From contig JAIQZU010000069.1 in the NCBI GenBank assembly GCA_021776915.1, positions 54,172-118,171 of the forward strand: a stretch of DNA of 64,000 nucleotides. The letters are read 5' to 3'. This DNA is from Candidatus Scalindua sp. (GTDB lineage: Bacteria; Planctomycetota; Brocadiia; Brocadiales; Scalinduaceae). The notes under the pieces are model-generated. The model made no database searches. It was not told the origin of the DNA and was given only the letters and a program-made list of their open reading frames with translations. Position 1 is the first letter of the stretch. Every line of letters starts with the position of its first letter. Shown here piece by piece: positions 45,448 through 55,715 of the stretch. The translations under genes and the position numbers were made by a program.

Positions 45448-46215
45448 TTATTTTTTCAAAACCCTGATCATGTCTTTATGGATTTTCCCATTTGAGGCAA
45501 CAATGGTTTTCATCATCAGGCTATACTTCTGCCCATGCGTGTTCGTAATCCTTCCTCCTGCTTCCATGACTATTAAACTGCCGGCTGCATAATCCCACGG
45601 ATTCAAATATAGCTCCCAGTATCCATCAAATCTGCCGCAGGCTGTATAACAGAGGTCCAATGCTGCTGAACCTGCCCTCCTGATACCATGAACATCTTCG
45701 TAGAAGAATCTTTTCATCTGGTCAAGGCTTTTTCTCATCAATGAACCTCTCTCATAATAAAATCCTAAAGCCAGTAATGATTTACTTAACTTGTTTGCAC
45801 CTGAAACTTTGATTTTCTTATTGTTGAGGAATGCGCCTTTGTTCTTCTCAGCATAAAATAATTCTTTTTTCAGCGGGTCGAATACTACACCAATCAGAGG
45901 TTTACCTTTTTTGTACAATGCGATTGATACACAAAACATTGGAAATTTATGATAAAAATTATTTGTGCCGTCCAGTGGATCTATTACCCAGCAATAATCA
46001 GACTTGTGTATCTCTTCTCCGGATTCTTCTGTCATGATGGAATGACCGGGAAATTTATCTTTTATTATACTGATGATCTTGTTTTCAGAAGCAATATCAG
46101 CCTCTGTAACCAGGTTATACGTAGTTCCCTTACCGATAGCATTTACGTTTTTAGAATAATAACTCAGTATTATTTTTCCTGCTTCTTTAGCGGCCTTTAG
46201 TGCTGTATTTTTCAT
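45448..46215 (-). CDS. suhB: Inositol-monophosphatase-family phosphatase
   Basis: The 255-residue Mg2+-dependent phosphatase shows the metal motifs TEESGEE (Glu pair), WVIDPLDGTNNFYHKFP (Asp-x-Asp-Gly-Thr) and LNPWDYAAGSLIVMEAGG. The family hydrolyses inositol-1-phosphate or related sugar phosphates, and SuhB proteins also affect rRNA antitermination. Cytoplasmic. It lies 16 bases beyond the retropepsin-like gene, so it probably belongs to the same transcript as the rim cluster. Confidence 0.9.
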   Translation of the reverse strand: MKNTALKAAKEAGKIILSYYSKNVNAIGKGTTYNLVTEADIASENKIISIIKDKFPGHSIMTEESGEEIHKSDYCWVIDPLDGTNNFYHKFPMFCVSIALYKKGKPLIGVVFDPLKKELFYAEKNKGAFLNNKKIKVSGANKLSKSLLALGFYYERGSLMRKSLDQMKRFFYEDVHGIRRAGSAALDLCYTACGRFDGYWELYLNPWDYAAGSLIVMEAGGRITNTHGQKYSLMMKTIVASNGKIHKDMIRVLKK

Positions 46216-46231
46216 TGATTAATCTATTTAC

Positions 46232-46765
46232 TCATTTTTGTTTTTTCCTCTTTTGTTTTGGCTTCACAACTGCATTGTAAATGGCAAAAGAATCTTTCTT
46301 TGTGAGCTTTCCCTGACAAAATGACTTTGCGGGGTCTATAATGAACATACGCATTGCTTCGCGTCCCAGTAACATGTTGTAACTCATAATATCCCGGTTG
46401 GTAAGAGTAATATAAATGCTTTGACGTAAGCTTCCAATCTTAATAACACTACGAATAACATAGCGGCTTTCTTTCTGGCCATTCGAGCTCTTTATTACCC
46501 GCTCGTCAGCTAGTTCCGCTGTGCAGTGCCTGCTGATGCTGTTATTGTTTTGTAATGGATGGATATTGAAGCGGACGTAACGCTTTCCGGGTTTATGAAA
46601 TACTTTTATATCAAACGCGTGTAGTGCGGAAGTTTTTGCACCGGTATCAATCTTCACCTTTATGGCAGGAATATGAAGCTCCGGAAGATTTGCCCACTCT
46701 CTCCAGCCTACTACCACCTTTTTCAGATTTGGATTTTGCTTATTTGTCCTCTTTTTCCCGGTCAT
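46232..46765 (-). CDS. RimB-like retropepsin-type protease
   Basis: The 177-residue protein matches the family called ATP-dependent zinc protease/RimB: VVVGWREWANLPEL, then IPAIKVKIDTGAKTSALHAF, with the DTGA retropepsin-like catalytic sequence, and MLLGREAMRMFIIDP at the end. In pseudomonads RimB works with RimK to trim glutamate tails on ribosomal protein S6. Here it is next to an M14 enzyme and a RimK-type ligase. Role in tail removal is inferred from that context. Confidence 0.85.
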   Translation of the reverse strand: MTGKKRTNKQNPNLKKVVVGWREWANLPELHIPAIKVKIDTGAKTSALHAFDIKVFHKPGKRYVRFNIHPLQNNNSISRHCTAELADERVIKSSNGQKESRYVIRSVIKIGSLRQSIYITLTNRDIMSYNMLLGREAMRMFIIDPAKSFCQGKLTKKDSFAIYNAVVKPKQKRKKQK

Positions 46766-46872
46766 CTGATTGATTTCAGTTATATCTATTTACCTTCCAT
46801 TTGCGATTTAGTAATCTGTAAAGTCGGGTTAGGGTTGCTTTTCTCAAGTCTTTCCGCATACTTTCTGTACAT

Positions 46873-47898
46873 TTATTCTAACGTTTCATCAAAAAATTCT
46901 ACTTGCTCTTCGACAGCCTTAGAGTCCTCAAAAGTGGCAATATGGAATAGAGCATCACCACTGTTGATGAGCGGTAAATTATTCATCCCTATAACGACTC
47001 CGGTTTCTCTTGCTCTTACTTCTATCTTGCCCTGCCCAAACGTATCAGAGATAATACCAAGTACCTCATCTTTATTAACCATGGCGCCTAGCCCTTTCCT
47101 GATTCGAAGGCTTCCGCTGTGCGGTGCGCGTATCCAATAACTGGATCTGGCAACAAACACTTCTTTCTTACGTTGTCTGATGTTAATTTTCTCCTGGTCA
47201 ATCATGCCAATGGCATTCATAATGGAGATAATCCCCCGCATTGCTGAGCGAATAACTTTTTCTTCATAGCGCAGCGCTTCACCGCCTTCAAAGAGTAACA
47301 TCCTGATGTCTTTATCTGCCGCAGCTTGTCTCAGCGATCCGTCACGCAAGTTAGAATTCAGGACAACCGGCACACCAAAAGCAAGGGCGAGGCGCTCAGT
47401 TTCCGGGTCATCTGTAGAGGCGCGGATTTGCGGTAGATTGGTACGATGGATAGGGCCAGTATGCAAATCAATGCCATGAGTGCATTTTTCCACGATTTCC
47501 CTCATAAAAATGTGAGCAATCTGTGCTCCAAGAGAACCAAGCTTAGATCCTGGAAAACATCGGTTTAAATCCCGCCTATCCGGCAAGTATCGTACAATCT
47601 GATGAAAACCGAAGACGTTTATTATGGGTACAGCAATTAATGTCCCCCTGATACCTGAAAGAATAGTTTTTCGTGCCAATAAGCGCTTGATCGCCTCTAT
47701 CCCATTAATTTCATCACCATGAATGGCCGCTGATACAAACAAAACCGGGCCATCCTTTTTTCCACGCACGACTTCTACAGGAATAGTCATTTCCGTATAA
47801 TCATAGAGTTTTGCGACTTGAATCCCTACCCGTTTACGTTTTCCCGGCGGAATGGAAACACCGCCGATGACTATGTCCTCTGTCATAGATGCCGGCAT
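46873..47898 (-). CDS. Succinylglutamate desuccinylase/aspartoacylase-family (M14-like) protein
   Basis: The 341-residue protein has the M14-type zinc site: SAAIHGDEINGIEAI (His, Glu) and HGIDLHTGP (second His), with a catalytic Glu late in the domain (LLFEGGEALRYEE). It ends in a beta-rich lid. The family hydrolyses amide or N-acyl bonds of acidic amino acids. It starts 1 base before the end of the RimK-type gene, so it is translated with it. Removal of glutamate or other acidic tails is a plausible function. Confidence 0.85.
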   Translation of the reverse strand: MPASMTEDIVIGGVSIPPGKRKRVGIQVAKLYDYTEMTIPVEVVRGKKDGPVLFVSAAIHGDEINGIEAIKRLLARKTILSGIRGTLIAVPIINVFGFHQIVRYLPDRRDLNRCFPGSKLGSLGAQIAHIFMREIVEKCTHGIDLHTGPIHRTNLPQIRASTDDPETERLALAFGVPVVLNSNLRDGSLRQAAADKDIRMLLFEGGEALRYEEKVIRSAMRGIISIMNAIGMIDQEKINIRQRKKEVFVARSSYWIRAPHSGSLRIRKGLGAMVNKDEVLGIISDTFGQGKIEVRARETGVVIGMNNLPLINSGDALFHIATFEDSKAVEEQVEFFDETLE

Positions 47899-47899
47899 A

Positions 47900-48814
47900 T
47901 TATCCTCGTCCTTTCATCTTATTTGGCCCTTTTAATGCATCTTTCTCGACATATTCAATGATGGCGCCTGCAACGTCTTTTCCCGTTGAGGCTTCAATTC
48001 CCTTCAGTCCAGGAGATGAATTGACTTCGAGTACGAGAGGGCCATGCGCTGAGCGGATAATGTCCACGCCTGCAACATCAAGGCCCATGACCCCGGCGGC
48101 TCGAACGGCTAATGCTCTTTCATCAGGTCTCAATCTCACGATGGTGGCAGTTCCTCCCAGGTGCAGGTTTGACCGGTATTCTCCCTCTTTTGCCTGACGC
48201 TGCATGGCAGCAATGACTTTATCCCCGATAACGAAACAACGTATATCAGCGCCGCCTGATTCTTTAATGAATTCCTGTACAAGAAAATCCGCATCTAAAC
48301 CGCGAAATGCATTGATTACGCTTTCTGCTGCTTTATTGGTTTCAGCCAGCACCACACCACTACCATGAGTACTTTTCAGGACTTTAACAATCAATGGAGC
48401 CCCCCCCACGAATTCGATCAAATCTTCAGTTGCATTTGCGGCATGCGCATAACCCGTCATCGGCATGCCAACACCTTTGCGGGCAAGAAGCTGGTGAGCC
48501 CTTAATTTGTCCCGTGAACGGGAAATAGCAACTGACTCATTGACCGAATAAACACCACCAACCTCAAATTGACGTAGAACAGCAGTGCCATAAGTAGTAA
48601 TCGATGCCCCGATGCGCGGAATTACTGCCTCAAATTCTAATCTTTCCTTTTTATCCTTGTACCTATAATAGATAGTAGGTAGGTTTGCCGTAATATTCAT
48701 ATAACACTTTAACACGTCAACCACTTTTACATCATGTCCTCGTTTTTGTGCTGCTTCTACCAGGCGACTCGTGGAATAAAGTTGAGCATTACGGGATAAA
48801 ATACCAATTTTCAT
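47900..48814 (-). CDS. rimK: RimK-type ATP-grasp glutamate ligase
   Basis: This 304-residue ATP-grasp ligase has [57 protein letters not shown] and [14 protein letters not shown] (metal ligands). RimK in enterics adds glutamates to the C-terminus of ribosomal protein S6. The close homology and the neighbouring M14 and RimB-like genes point to ligation and trimming of acidic tails; the protein target is not known here. A likely terminator hairpin separates it from the operon upstream. Confidence 0.88.
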   Translation of the reverse strand: MKIGILSRNAQLYSTSRLVEAAQKRGHDVKVVDVLKCYMNITANLPTIYYRYKDKKERLEFEAVIPRIGASITTYGTAVLRQFEVGGVYSVNESVAISRSRDKLRAHQLLARKGVGMPMTGYAHAANATEDLIEFVGGAPLIVKVLKSTHGSGVVLAETNKAAESVINAFRGLDADFLVQEFIKESGGADIRCFVIGDKVIAAMQRQAKEGEYRSNLHLGGTATIVRLRPDERALAVRAAGVMGLDVAGVDIIRSAHGPLVLEVNSSPGLKGIEASTGKDVAGAIIEYVEKDALKGPNKMKGRG

Positions 48815-48980
48815 AATTTTCCTCCCTCCACCTTGTTAATAATAATGTACTTTATCATAGCAACCAGTCATATAGTTGCAAGAAATATTATTCATATCCT
48901 CATAGTTCAGCTATACCTACAGCCTGAAATTGATTTTAATATCTAGCATCAAGGAAATTAAACAAATTGAAGAATATTGA

Positions 48981-49011
48981 GGTGATAACTAATTAGTGAT
49001 TAGTTATCACC
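48981..49011. terminator. Perfect hairpin between the talC operon and rimK
   Basis: GGTGATAACTAAT (48981-48993) and ATTAGTTATCACC (48999-49011) form a 13-bp stem with a 5-base loop. It is placed after the talC stop codon (minus strand) and before rimK. A strong T-run is lacking on the minus side, so attenuator or terminator function is a guess. The rest of 48815-49174 shows nothing recognisable. Confidence 0.5.
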
Positions 49012-49174
49012 GACTGCTTTTCAACACACAGTTTAATGTTTACTGTCAACTGTATATTTTAAGAGCCTATCTGTTTCTCTGTATTTTCCATACCAGAAAA
49101 TCTTTTCATATGGTGTGGTTAAACTGGAATTTTGTAAAATAGTATGATTAGTTATTATTATTTGATACCAAAAG

Positions 49175-49813
49175 CTAAATTTGAAGACCTGAACCGTTAG
49201 AATTAAATTGGTTAACCGCTTCTTCTGAATTTTCATGATATGTCAACTTGTTTAAGACATAAAATGGCAGGGTTAAATGGTCCGCTCCGGATAGAATCGC
49301 AGCACTTGCCTCCAGTGGCGACTTGAGACTTGCAGCGAGTATCTGGGTCTGGCTTCCCTTAAGTACACCGGCCATGTCTGTTATGAGCGATAATCCGTCT
49401 CCCAGTAATTTTGTCGCCCTGTTGACATAAACAGCGATGTATCGCACTCCTGACTCACGCGCAACAATGGCCTGTGCAACGCTATATAAAGCAGTAATGC
49501 AACATGGAATTTCCGGTGGAAGTTGCTGGATAATTTTAAATCCATGTTCCGAGGGAGGGATTTTCAGTACCAATTGGTCCCCTGCAATCTCCTTTGCCAG
49601 ATGTGATTCTTTCAACATCTCCGCTTTGGATGTGGCAACAAGCTGGTAAAATAATAAACCCATATTCAGCCCTGCAAGTTGCTGCAGTGTATCGGCTGCA
49701 GAATTACTGGATTTTGCAAGAAGTATTGGATTGGTGGTAATTCCTCGAACCCAGCCATATTCCTTTGCAACCTTTGCCTGCTCAATATCTGCCGTATCCA
49801 CGAATATCGACAT
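49175..49813 (-). CDS. talC: Transaldolase/fructose-6-phosphate-aldolase-like protein
   Basis: The 212-residue TIM barrel resembles the small TalC/FSA group: MSIFVDTADIEQAKVAKEYG with ITTNPILLAKS, LVLKIPPSEHGF with the Schiff-base Lys, and TALYSVAQAIVARESGVRYI...PYVNR-like AVYVNR. It would transfer or cleave C3 ketol units in sugar-phosphate metabolism. It is shorter than classical TalB and may be either activity. It ends the panC-panD-lgt operon on this strand (32 bases after lgt). Confidence 0.85.
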   Translation of the reverse strand: MSIFVDTADIEQAKVAKEYGWVRGITTNPILLAKSSNSAADTLQQLAGLNMGLLFYQLVATSKAEMLKESHLAKEIAGDQLVLKIPPSEHGFKIIQQLPPEIPCCITALYSVAQAIVARESGVRYIAVYVNRATKLLGDGLSLITDMAGVLKGSQTQILAASLKSPLEASAAILSGADHLTLPFYVLNKLTYHENSEEAVNQFNSNGSGLQI

Positions 49814-49845
49814 GCTTTTCTCCTGATAACGATAACATCTTTGAT

Positions 49846-50703
49846 CTACGCTATTACCCTTCTCAGCTTAACCCTTCCAATTACAAAAAGTGTAACCGAA
49901 GCCGTAAAGACCAATATACTCACATTTTGTGAAATAGTCAGGCCATCGAAGAGCGGTGGATTATCATCTCTGAAGATCTCTACAGTAAAGCGCATTACGG
50001 AATATAGCGCACAGAATATTAACGTGATTTCCCCGTCTCTCCTACGATGTTTAAAGAAGGCATTTATTATAAAAAATATCGAGAGATTGCCTAAAGCCGA
50101 GTATATCTGGGTCGGATGGACGGGAAGTGAGTGGTTATCTGACACACTTACCAGCCCCAGTCCAAGGTGATGCAGAAACGCAGGGCTGCCATTAATCAGA
50201 TGATTGACATCAACTGTCTTTGGAAAAGTAACCGCCCATGGCAAATCAGGACTGCAGACATCGCCCCAGCAGCATCCGTTAAGAAAACATCCTATCCGTC
50301 CGAAAATTACTCCAAGGGCGAAAGCGTATGCGACAATATCAATTGTCTTTAGTACTGGCAGTTTCTTAATTTTTGAGTAAACAATTATAGCTGCAATAGA
50401 GGCTATCAGACCCCCATAAAAGACAAGCCCTCCCTCATAAATCTTAAAGATGTCCAGGATGTTGTATTTATATGAATCAAAATTCTGGATCACATAAAAT
50501 ATTCTGCCTCCCAGAATACCCGCAAAGACTGTATATATTCCCAGGTTGGATATGTCTTCCGGATCTATGCCTTCGCTCTTTGCCTTTATTCGTGCAACGA
50601 AGACGACCACCAGGAAGCCAACCATAAGCATGAAGCCGTATGCGTAAATGGGGATTGATATGCCGGTGTACGGGATTGGTATTTCAAAGAGAGTTCTAAT
50701 CAT
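49846..50703 (-). CDS. lgt: Prolipoprotein diacylglyceryl transferase
   Basis: The 285-residue inner-membrane enzyme transfers diacylglycerol to the lipobox Cys of prolipoproteins, fitting the lipoproteins in this window. It has seven or so membrane segments and the Lgt signature ALGVIFGRIGCFLNGCCWGD; the GGLVFYGGLIA and HPTQIYSALG motifs are present. It starts 5 bases after panD. Confidence 0.94.
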   Translation of the reverse strand: MIRTLFEIPIPYTGISIPIYAYGFMLMVGFLVVVFVARIKAKSEGIDPEDISNLGIYTVFAGILGGRIFYVIQNFDSYKYNILDIFKIYEGGLVFYGGLIASIAAIIVYSKIKKLPVLKTIDIVAYAFALGVIFGRIGCFLNGCCWGDVCSPDLPWAVTFPKTVDVNHLINGSPAFLHHLGLGLVSVSDNHSLPVHPTQIYSALGNLSIFFIINAFFKHRRRDGEITLIFCALYSVMRFTVEIFRDDNPPLFDGLTISQNVSILVFTASVTLFVIGRVKLRRVIA

Positions 50704-50708
50704 TGGAG

Positions 50709-51080
50709 TCAGGAATGCGGATCGGAGAGAACCTCCTTAATCTTATTCTTTTCGTCCATCAAGACTATTTTAGGTTTCCAGTTGCGTGCCTTGTCATCAT
50801 CAATAAGACAATATGAGATTATTATTACCTTGTCCCCCGGAACTGCCCACCTCGCAGCCGCTCCGTTAAGGCATATGGTCCCTGAGCCAGGTTCTCCCTC
50901 TATTACGTAAGTTTCAACCCTTGTTCCGTTATTGATGTTTAAAACCTGTACCCGTTCGTAGTGCAGGATATCAGTCGCCTGCATCAACGTCTTGTCGATT
51001 GCTATACTGCCGGTGTAGTTTATGTTTGATTCAGTGACTGTTGCAGCATGAATCTTCGATTTACACATTTCTCTAAGCAT
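50709..51080 (-). CDS. panD: Aspartate 1-decarboxylase
   Basis: This 123-residue pyruvoyl enzyme makes beta-alanine from aspartate for pantothenate. The self-cleavage site is in NYTGSIAID (Gly-Ser, residues 24-25), with [11 protein letters not shown] before and [20 protein letters not shown] after it. It lies 5 bases from panC and 5 from lgt, in one operon. Confidence 0.96.
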   Translation of the reverse strand: MLREMCKSKIHAATVTESNINYTGSIAIDKTLMQATDILHYERVQVLNINNGTRVETYVIEGEPGSGTICLNGAAARWAVPGDKVIIISYCLIDDDKARNWKPKIVLMDEKNKIKEVLSDPHS

Positions 51081-51085
51081 GGTAT

Positions 51086-51928
51086 TTATTCCAGAATTAA
51101 GTTATCTATTAATCTCGTATTTCCTATCCACACGGCCACAGCCGCTACAGCCTTCCCATTAATTGACGAAACATCTTCAAGCGTATGAGCATTAACTATG
51201 GATATATAATCTATCCTTGCATGTTTTGCCTTCTTAATGATGGATGTCATCTCTTCTATAATTTCCTTTGAGTCTTTTGTATTGGAAGCAAACATGGATT
51301 TGGCTTTTAATAAAGAGCCATAAAGACAAAGTGCGCTATGGCGTTCTTCAGGATTTAATCGCTTGTTCCTCGAACTAAGGGCAAGGCCGTCTTCGTCACG
51401 CACAGTAGGAAGGGCCTTGATATCTATATCCATATTCAGGTCTGCAACCAGCTTTTTTATTACTATGCTTTGTTGATAGTCCTTCTGGCCAAAGTATGCC
51501 CTGTCCGGTTTAATTATATTGAAAAGTTTCGTTACAATTGTAGCCACACCATTGAAATGCCCGGCTCTTAATCTACCGCACAGGGTATCCGCAAGCTTAT
51601 GCTGGGTCACATAAGAGCAGAACCCCTCAGGGTACATTTCCTCAGTACGGGGTGCAAAAACCACATCCGCATCTTCTCTCTCTACAATCTCAATATCATT
51701 TTCTAACTGGTGAGGATAATTATCAAAATCGTCTTTGTTATCAAACTGCGTGGGGTTAAGATATATGCTGACAATAAGCTCATCATTCTCATTCCGTGCA
51801 CTGCGCATCAAACTCACGTGGCCTTCATGGAGTGCACCCATTGTAGGTACAAATCCGATAGACTTTTTACTGTCCTTGACGGAAAGTACCCTTGCCCGCA
51901 TCTCATTAATCTTTGTTATGACTTCCAT
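51086..51928 (-). CDS. panC: Pantothenate synthetase
   Basis: This 280-residue enzyme joins pantoate and beta-alanine with ATP. Motifs: [16 protein letters not shown] (HIGH-type), [24 protein letters not shown] and [10 protein letters not shown] (KMSKS-type). It begins the panC-panD-lgt-talC operon, so the acid and beta-alanine steps are co-expressed. panB is not in the window. Confidence 0.96.
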   Translation of the reverse strand: MEVITKINEMRARVLSVKDSKKSIGFVPTMGALHEGHVSLMRSARNENDELIVSIYLNPTQFDNKDDFDNYPHQLENDIEIVEREDADVVFAPRTEEMYPEGFCSYVTQHKLADTLCGRLRAGHFNGVATIVTKLFNIIKPDRAYFGQKDYQQSIVIKKLVADLNMDIDIKALPTVRDEDGLALSSRNKRLNPEERHSALCLYGSLLKAKSMFASNTKDSKEIIEEMTSIIKKAKHARIDYISIVNAHTLEDVSSINGKAVAAVAVWIGNTRLIDNLILE

Positions 51929-52185
51929 TGATTCAAATCAGCTCTTCTCCAGACGACGGAGCTGCTTTAAAGCTTAAAATTAATGTTAACAATAACATAT
52001 TTTTTTGTCAAGTTTAAGTAAAATGCCAGCGAACCAATAAAATATATATACTTCTGTAACACTCAAAGGAGGCGTTCATACCTGTAAATACATTATACGT
52101 TGAAGTTTTTCATTTTTATTGTATACTTAGTATTTAATAGATATAGCAGAAAATAAATGACTGGATAAAAAAGGAGGGAATATTG

Positions 52186-52962
52186 ATGCAGAAACGGTAC
52201 AAGATTCAATTTCCACGAAGTGACTCTCAAAATCTGGCTCAGGACGAAGCATTCTTCTATATAAAGGATCCTGATGGTGAAAAGAAAAGGATCCTGTTCC
52301 ACGATTATGATGAAATATACAAGAACCCGGGCCTGTACGAACAAATCTTCTATGAACGGCTGAAGTGCCAGTCGCCTACTAAAGTAACAGATATACTGAA
52401 GTCTGCCGTCTCTCAATCTCAGGACAACTTTTCCGAGCTCAGGGTGTTGGACCTGGGTGCAGGTAACGGAATTATGGGTGAGAACCTGAAGAAGCAGGGG
52501 GTATCAAGGCTTGTCGGTGTGGACGTAATCCCTGAAGCAGGCGTTGCGGCTGAACGAGACAGACCCGGAGTCTACGACGCCTACTATGTAGCAGATTTCT
52601 GCAACCTCAGTGAAGACCAGCAAGACGAGTTATCTTCATGGTCATTTGACTGCATGACTACAGTTGCGGCACTGGGCTTTGGTGATATTCCCATAAAGGC
52701 ATTTATAGAGGCATTCAATATAACACAGAGTGAGGGCTGGGTGGCCTTTAATGTAAAAGAGACATTTCTTTATAAAAGTGATAATACCGGCTTTTCAACG
52801 GCAATCCGTGAATTGATATTCTCAGAGTATCTTGATTTATATCACCTGGACCGCTACCGCCACAGATTTTCGATAGAAGGTGAGCCTTTATATTATTTTG
52901 CAATAGCAGGGCGTAAGAATGCTGATATCCCCCAGGAGTTCCTGGAGTCTTTAGGTCTTTAG
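52186..52962 (+). CDS. Class I SAM-dependent methyltransferase-like protein
   Basis: The 258-residue protein has the SAM motif RVLDLGAGNGIMGENL, then LVGVDVIPEAGVAAERDRPG and a TTVAALGFGDIP catalytic-region loop. The N-terminal ~80 residues (charged, YKIQFPRSDSQN...) are not recognised. Substrate unknown; small molecules are more likely than nucleic acids given the layout. GGAGGG precedes ATG 52186. It converges with the U32 peptidase gene, with a 2-base gap. Confidence 0.85.
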   Translation: MQKRYKIQFPRSDSQNLAQDEAFFYIKDPDGEKKRILFHDYDEIYKNPGLYEQIFYERLKCQSPTKVTDILKSAVSQSQDNFSELRVLDLGAGNGIMGENLKKQGVSRLVGVDVIPEAGVAAERDRPGVYDAYYVADFCNLSEDQQDELSSWSFDCMTTVAALGFGDIPIKAFIEAFNITQSEGWVAFNVKETFLYKSDNTGFSTAIRELIFSEYLDLYHLDRYRHRFSIEGEPLYYFAIAGRKNADIPQEFLESLGL

Positions 52963-52964
52963 GA

Positions 52965-55442
52965 TTATAATAAACCCCGTTCAAAATTCCCGATGGTTGA
53001 GTTTTTCATTTTTTCCTCATTTTGAATTCCGAAGAGTAAATCACTAATCGTTTCGGGGGTGTAATCCCTATAGCATAAATCAATCCGGTAATCCCTATGC
53101 CCTGCCTCAAGAAATGTTTGAATAAGGTGAATAATTGAAAAAGGTCTTTCATTGATAACCACAGTCCTGCATGCCTCATTCATAGCCGTAAACCGGTCAC
53201 CGTACTCATTTTTCAAGACCATCTTTTCGAAGTCGCATCTGTCTAACCCGGGACACGCACTTTTCATATTTGCCCATACACACGCCTCGGAGATAAAGAG
53301 CGGAGTGTCCTGATAAAGAATCAGATCCGTATCGTCAGAAAGCAGTGTCTGCAGATTTTCCCTGTCGTCCTCAGGAGACAGGGTTTGTCGTTGAAACCCC
53401 AATTCACGCAGTTTTAATATTGAAAGTGGATTCAGGGAGTATAATGGATAATCGGCATACAGAATCACATCTTTTTCATTAAACAACCCAACGGCTCCCA
53501 GGTTGGCTATCTGAAAGAGTCTGAAACCCCGTGTTGTTAATACATTAACAGCTTTCTTAAAATAATCATACCTCTCAGGTCCATTCCCTGAATCTCTCAT
53601 TATTACTGGTAATGAAAATACAACTCTTTCTTTTTCCTTCAATAATGTATCGACAATATCATCATTTTTCTTCAGGTAAGTAATAGTTTTATATGTTAAC
53701 ACAATATAGAGTTTATAAATTTTTTCTTTAAGGATAAAATTCAGATAATTTAACCTGTCGATCTTCAGGGACAATCGAACTTCGTCTTCATGGAGCTCAT
53801 GATGTAAGTTCTTTTCCTCGTTTATAGAATTACCCAATGTAATAAATTTTCCATTTAACCATTTCTTTACCTCATCACACTTGAGTGCCCTCTCATTCTG
53901 CCATGCTGCTGATAACCCATTAAAATAGTCCCGCCTGATATTATTTAACACACTCAATGGAATAAATAATCCTTCAGATATATCGACATGCATAATTGCC
54001 AGCTCAAATGGTGTTTCTCCCAAACGTGAAAAACTACCTTTTATATCTTCCTCATTTGTTATCCGGCTAATACTTTTTTCAAGCTTCAGGGGATAATCCC
54101 TGTTAAATGTAAATTGCATTACCGTCCCACTTACAGCAATGTTGTCAGAATTTATTCTAATATCCAGATTCACCGGTACCTTAGCTGATGTGAGTTTTTT
54201 TGGAATCTTTTGAGCAAATGCTTCTCTGGTCTTTTGGGAAGAGACTACATAGATTTTTGCACCATGCATGATTTTCTTGCCGGAGTCGATGGTCGCAATA
54301 TCGCCGGCCGCAATACCGAATACCCGTTTGCCGTTTACCTTAATAGCCTTCACATGGAGAAGAGCGGGTTTCACAGAGGCAGTTTCAAATATCTGTAATA
54401 AATCTCTGACACCGATACTGGCCTCAGCCCTTATAATTATGTAATTTTTCTCAGACTTTATTACTTCTCCCGCATAAAGTCCAATATTTGCAGGATAAGA
54501 CGGGTTAACCATATCTGCGGCCTTGACCTGGCTGATATCAGAATTCTTTTTAACCGACAGATTATTTTTTCCCATTACATACGCAGAGGTTGTCTCGCGA
54601 CTGAATACTGTTTTTATACGATTGACAATTTCATCCTGATCTGACAGTTTACCATCAATAACCTTCCGGTAGGCATCTGTTACAACAGCAACATATTCAG
54701 GTGATTTCATACGTCCCTCTATCTTAAGTGAATTGACTCCAGCATCTACTAAATTACTTATCCCGGAAAGTGTAAGCAGATCTTTCATGGAAAAGAGATA
54801 TCCTCCTCCCGATTGGGAATGGTAAAACATCCTGCAGGGTTGTGCGCACTTTCCTCTATTTCCACTCCTGCCACCAATCATACTGCTGAAAAAACATAAT
54901 CCCGAATAGGAATAACATAAAGCGCCGTGAATAAATATTTCTACTTCTAATGAGGTGCTTCCTGCAATATTTTTGATTTCTGCAACAGACAATTCCCTTG
55001 CCAGAACAACCCGTTTAAATCCAAGTTTCTCCAGATGTTTAACTCCCGCAAGGTTGTGAATAGCCATTTGTGTGCTGGCGTGAATATTAAATCCGGGGAA
55101 TTGAGATTGGATCAAATAGAGAAGCCCCAGATCCTGGAGAATTATAGAGTCAGGCCGCATTTCTTCCAGTGCTATTAAGAGGCCTACAACCCTTTCCAAT
55201 TCTAAAGTTTTCACTAACGTATTGAGAGCTATATAGACCTTAATTGACTTCCTGCGTGCATAGGCAATGGCCTTGCTGGCGTCATCCAGGGAAAAGTTTT
55301 GTGCGGCTGCACGCGCACTGAACTCCTTTAATCCAAAATAAACGGCATCAGCTCCATTCTCAACAGCTGCAAAGAAGCTCTCCATATTACCGGCCGGTGA
55401 GAGTAGCTCAGGATTTCTACGTTGAGAATAGGTGATAGACAT
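52965..55442 (-). CDS. U32-family peptidase / RlhA-like protein
   Basis: The 825-residue protein starts with a TIM-barrel-like U32 domain: PELLSPAGNMESFFAAVENG, ADAVYFGLKEFSARAAAQNF, then FIHGALCYSYSGLCFFSS and GGRSGNRGKCAQPCR (conserved Cys residues). The second half (about 400-800) includes a DUF3656-like domain. E. coli RlhA of this family hydroxylates a 23S rRNA cytidine; other members are called collagenases. rRNA modification is the better guess. A 99-bp palindromic repeat lies just before its start. Confidence 0.88.
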   Translation of the reverse strand: MSITYSQRRNPELLSPAGNMESFFAAVENGADAVYFGLKEFSARAAAQNFSLDDASKAIAYARRKSIKVYIALNTLVKTLELERVVGLLIALEEMRPDSIILQDLGLLYLIQSQFPGFNIHASTQMAIHNLAGVKHLEKLGFKRVVLARELSVAEIKNIAGSTSLEVEIFIHGALCYSYSGLCFFSSMIGGRSGNRGKCAQPCRMFYHSQSGGGYLFSMKDLLTLSGISNLVDAGVNSLKIEGRMKSPEYVAVVTDAYRKVIDGKLSDQDEIVNRIKTVFSRETTSAYVMGKNNLSVKKNSDISQVKAADMVNPSYPANIGLYAGEVIKSEKNYIIIRAEASIGVRDLLQIFETASVKPALLHVKAIKVNGKRVFGIAAGDIATIDSGKKIMHGAKIYVVSSQKTREAFAQKIPKKLTSAKVPVNLDIRINSDNIAVSGTVMQFTFNRDYPLKLEKSISRITNEEDIKGSFSRLGETPFELAIMHVDISEGLFIPLSVLNNIRRDYFNGLSAAWQNERALKCDEVKKWLNGKFITLGNSINEEKNLHHELHEDEVRLSLKIDRLNYLNFILKEKIYKLYIVLTYKTITYLKKNDDIVDTLLKEKERVVFSLPVIMRDSGNGPERYDYFKKAVNVLTTRGFRLFQIANLGAVGLFNEKDVILYADYPLYSLNPLSILKLRELGFQRQTLSPEDDRENLQTLLSDDTDLILYQDTPLFISEACVWANMKSACPGLDRCDFEKMVLKNEYGDRFTAMNEACRTVVINERPFSIIHLIQTFLEAGHRDYRIDLCYRDYTPETISDLLFGIQNEEKMKNSTIGNFERGLL

Positions 55443-55472
55443 GGTAATATATTATAACTTAAATTTATGCAT

Positions 55473-55571
55473 AGGAAATTCAATGTTGATAACACTTCGA
55501 CTCCGCTCAGTGTGACGTCATCCTGAGCGGAGTCGAAGGATAGTCTTTTGTCGCGATAGCGACCTAACTTG
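55473..55571. repeat. 99-bp palindromic repeat, copy 2 (inverted)
   Basis: This is the reverse complement of copy 1, with CTTCGACTCCGCTCAG at 55495-55510 and the inverse at 55523-55538, and with the same flanks (AGGAAATTCAATGTT and GCGACCTAACTTG). It lies about 30 bases before the U32 peptidase start codon (minus strand). Confidence 0.85.
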
Positions 55572-55715
55572 TAATGACTCCGGGACGTGATAATAGATGA
55601 GAATATAAGAAGCTAATCTTAGAATTACAATCAGCAAAATTCAAGTCCTTTCTGGAGATGACAGGAAACCGCTTTTTAAAGATTTAATAAGAAGAGTAAA
55701 ATAGTTAATATAACC

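Noticed and set aside
47889..48197. 102-residue plus-strand frame
   Set aside because: Antisense to rimK, whose ATP-grasp motifs are intact.
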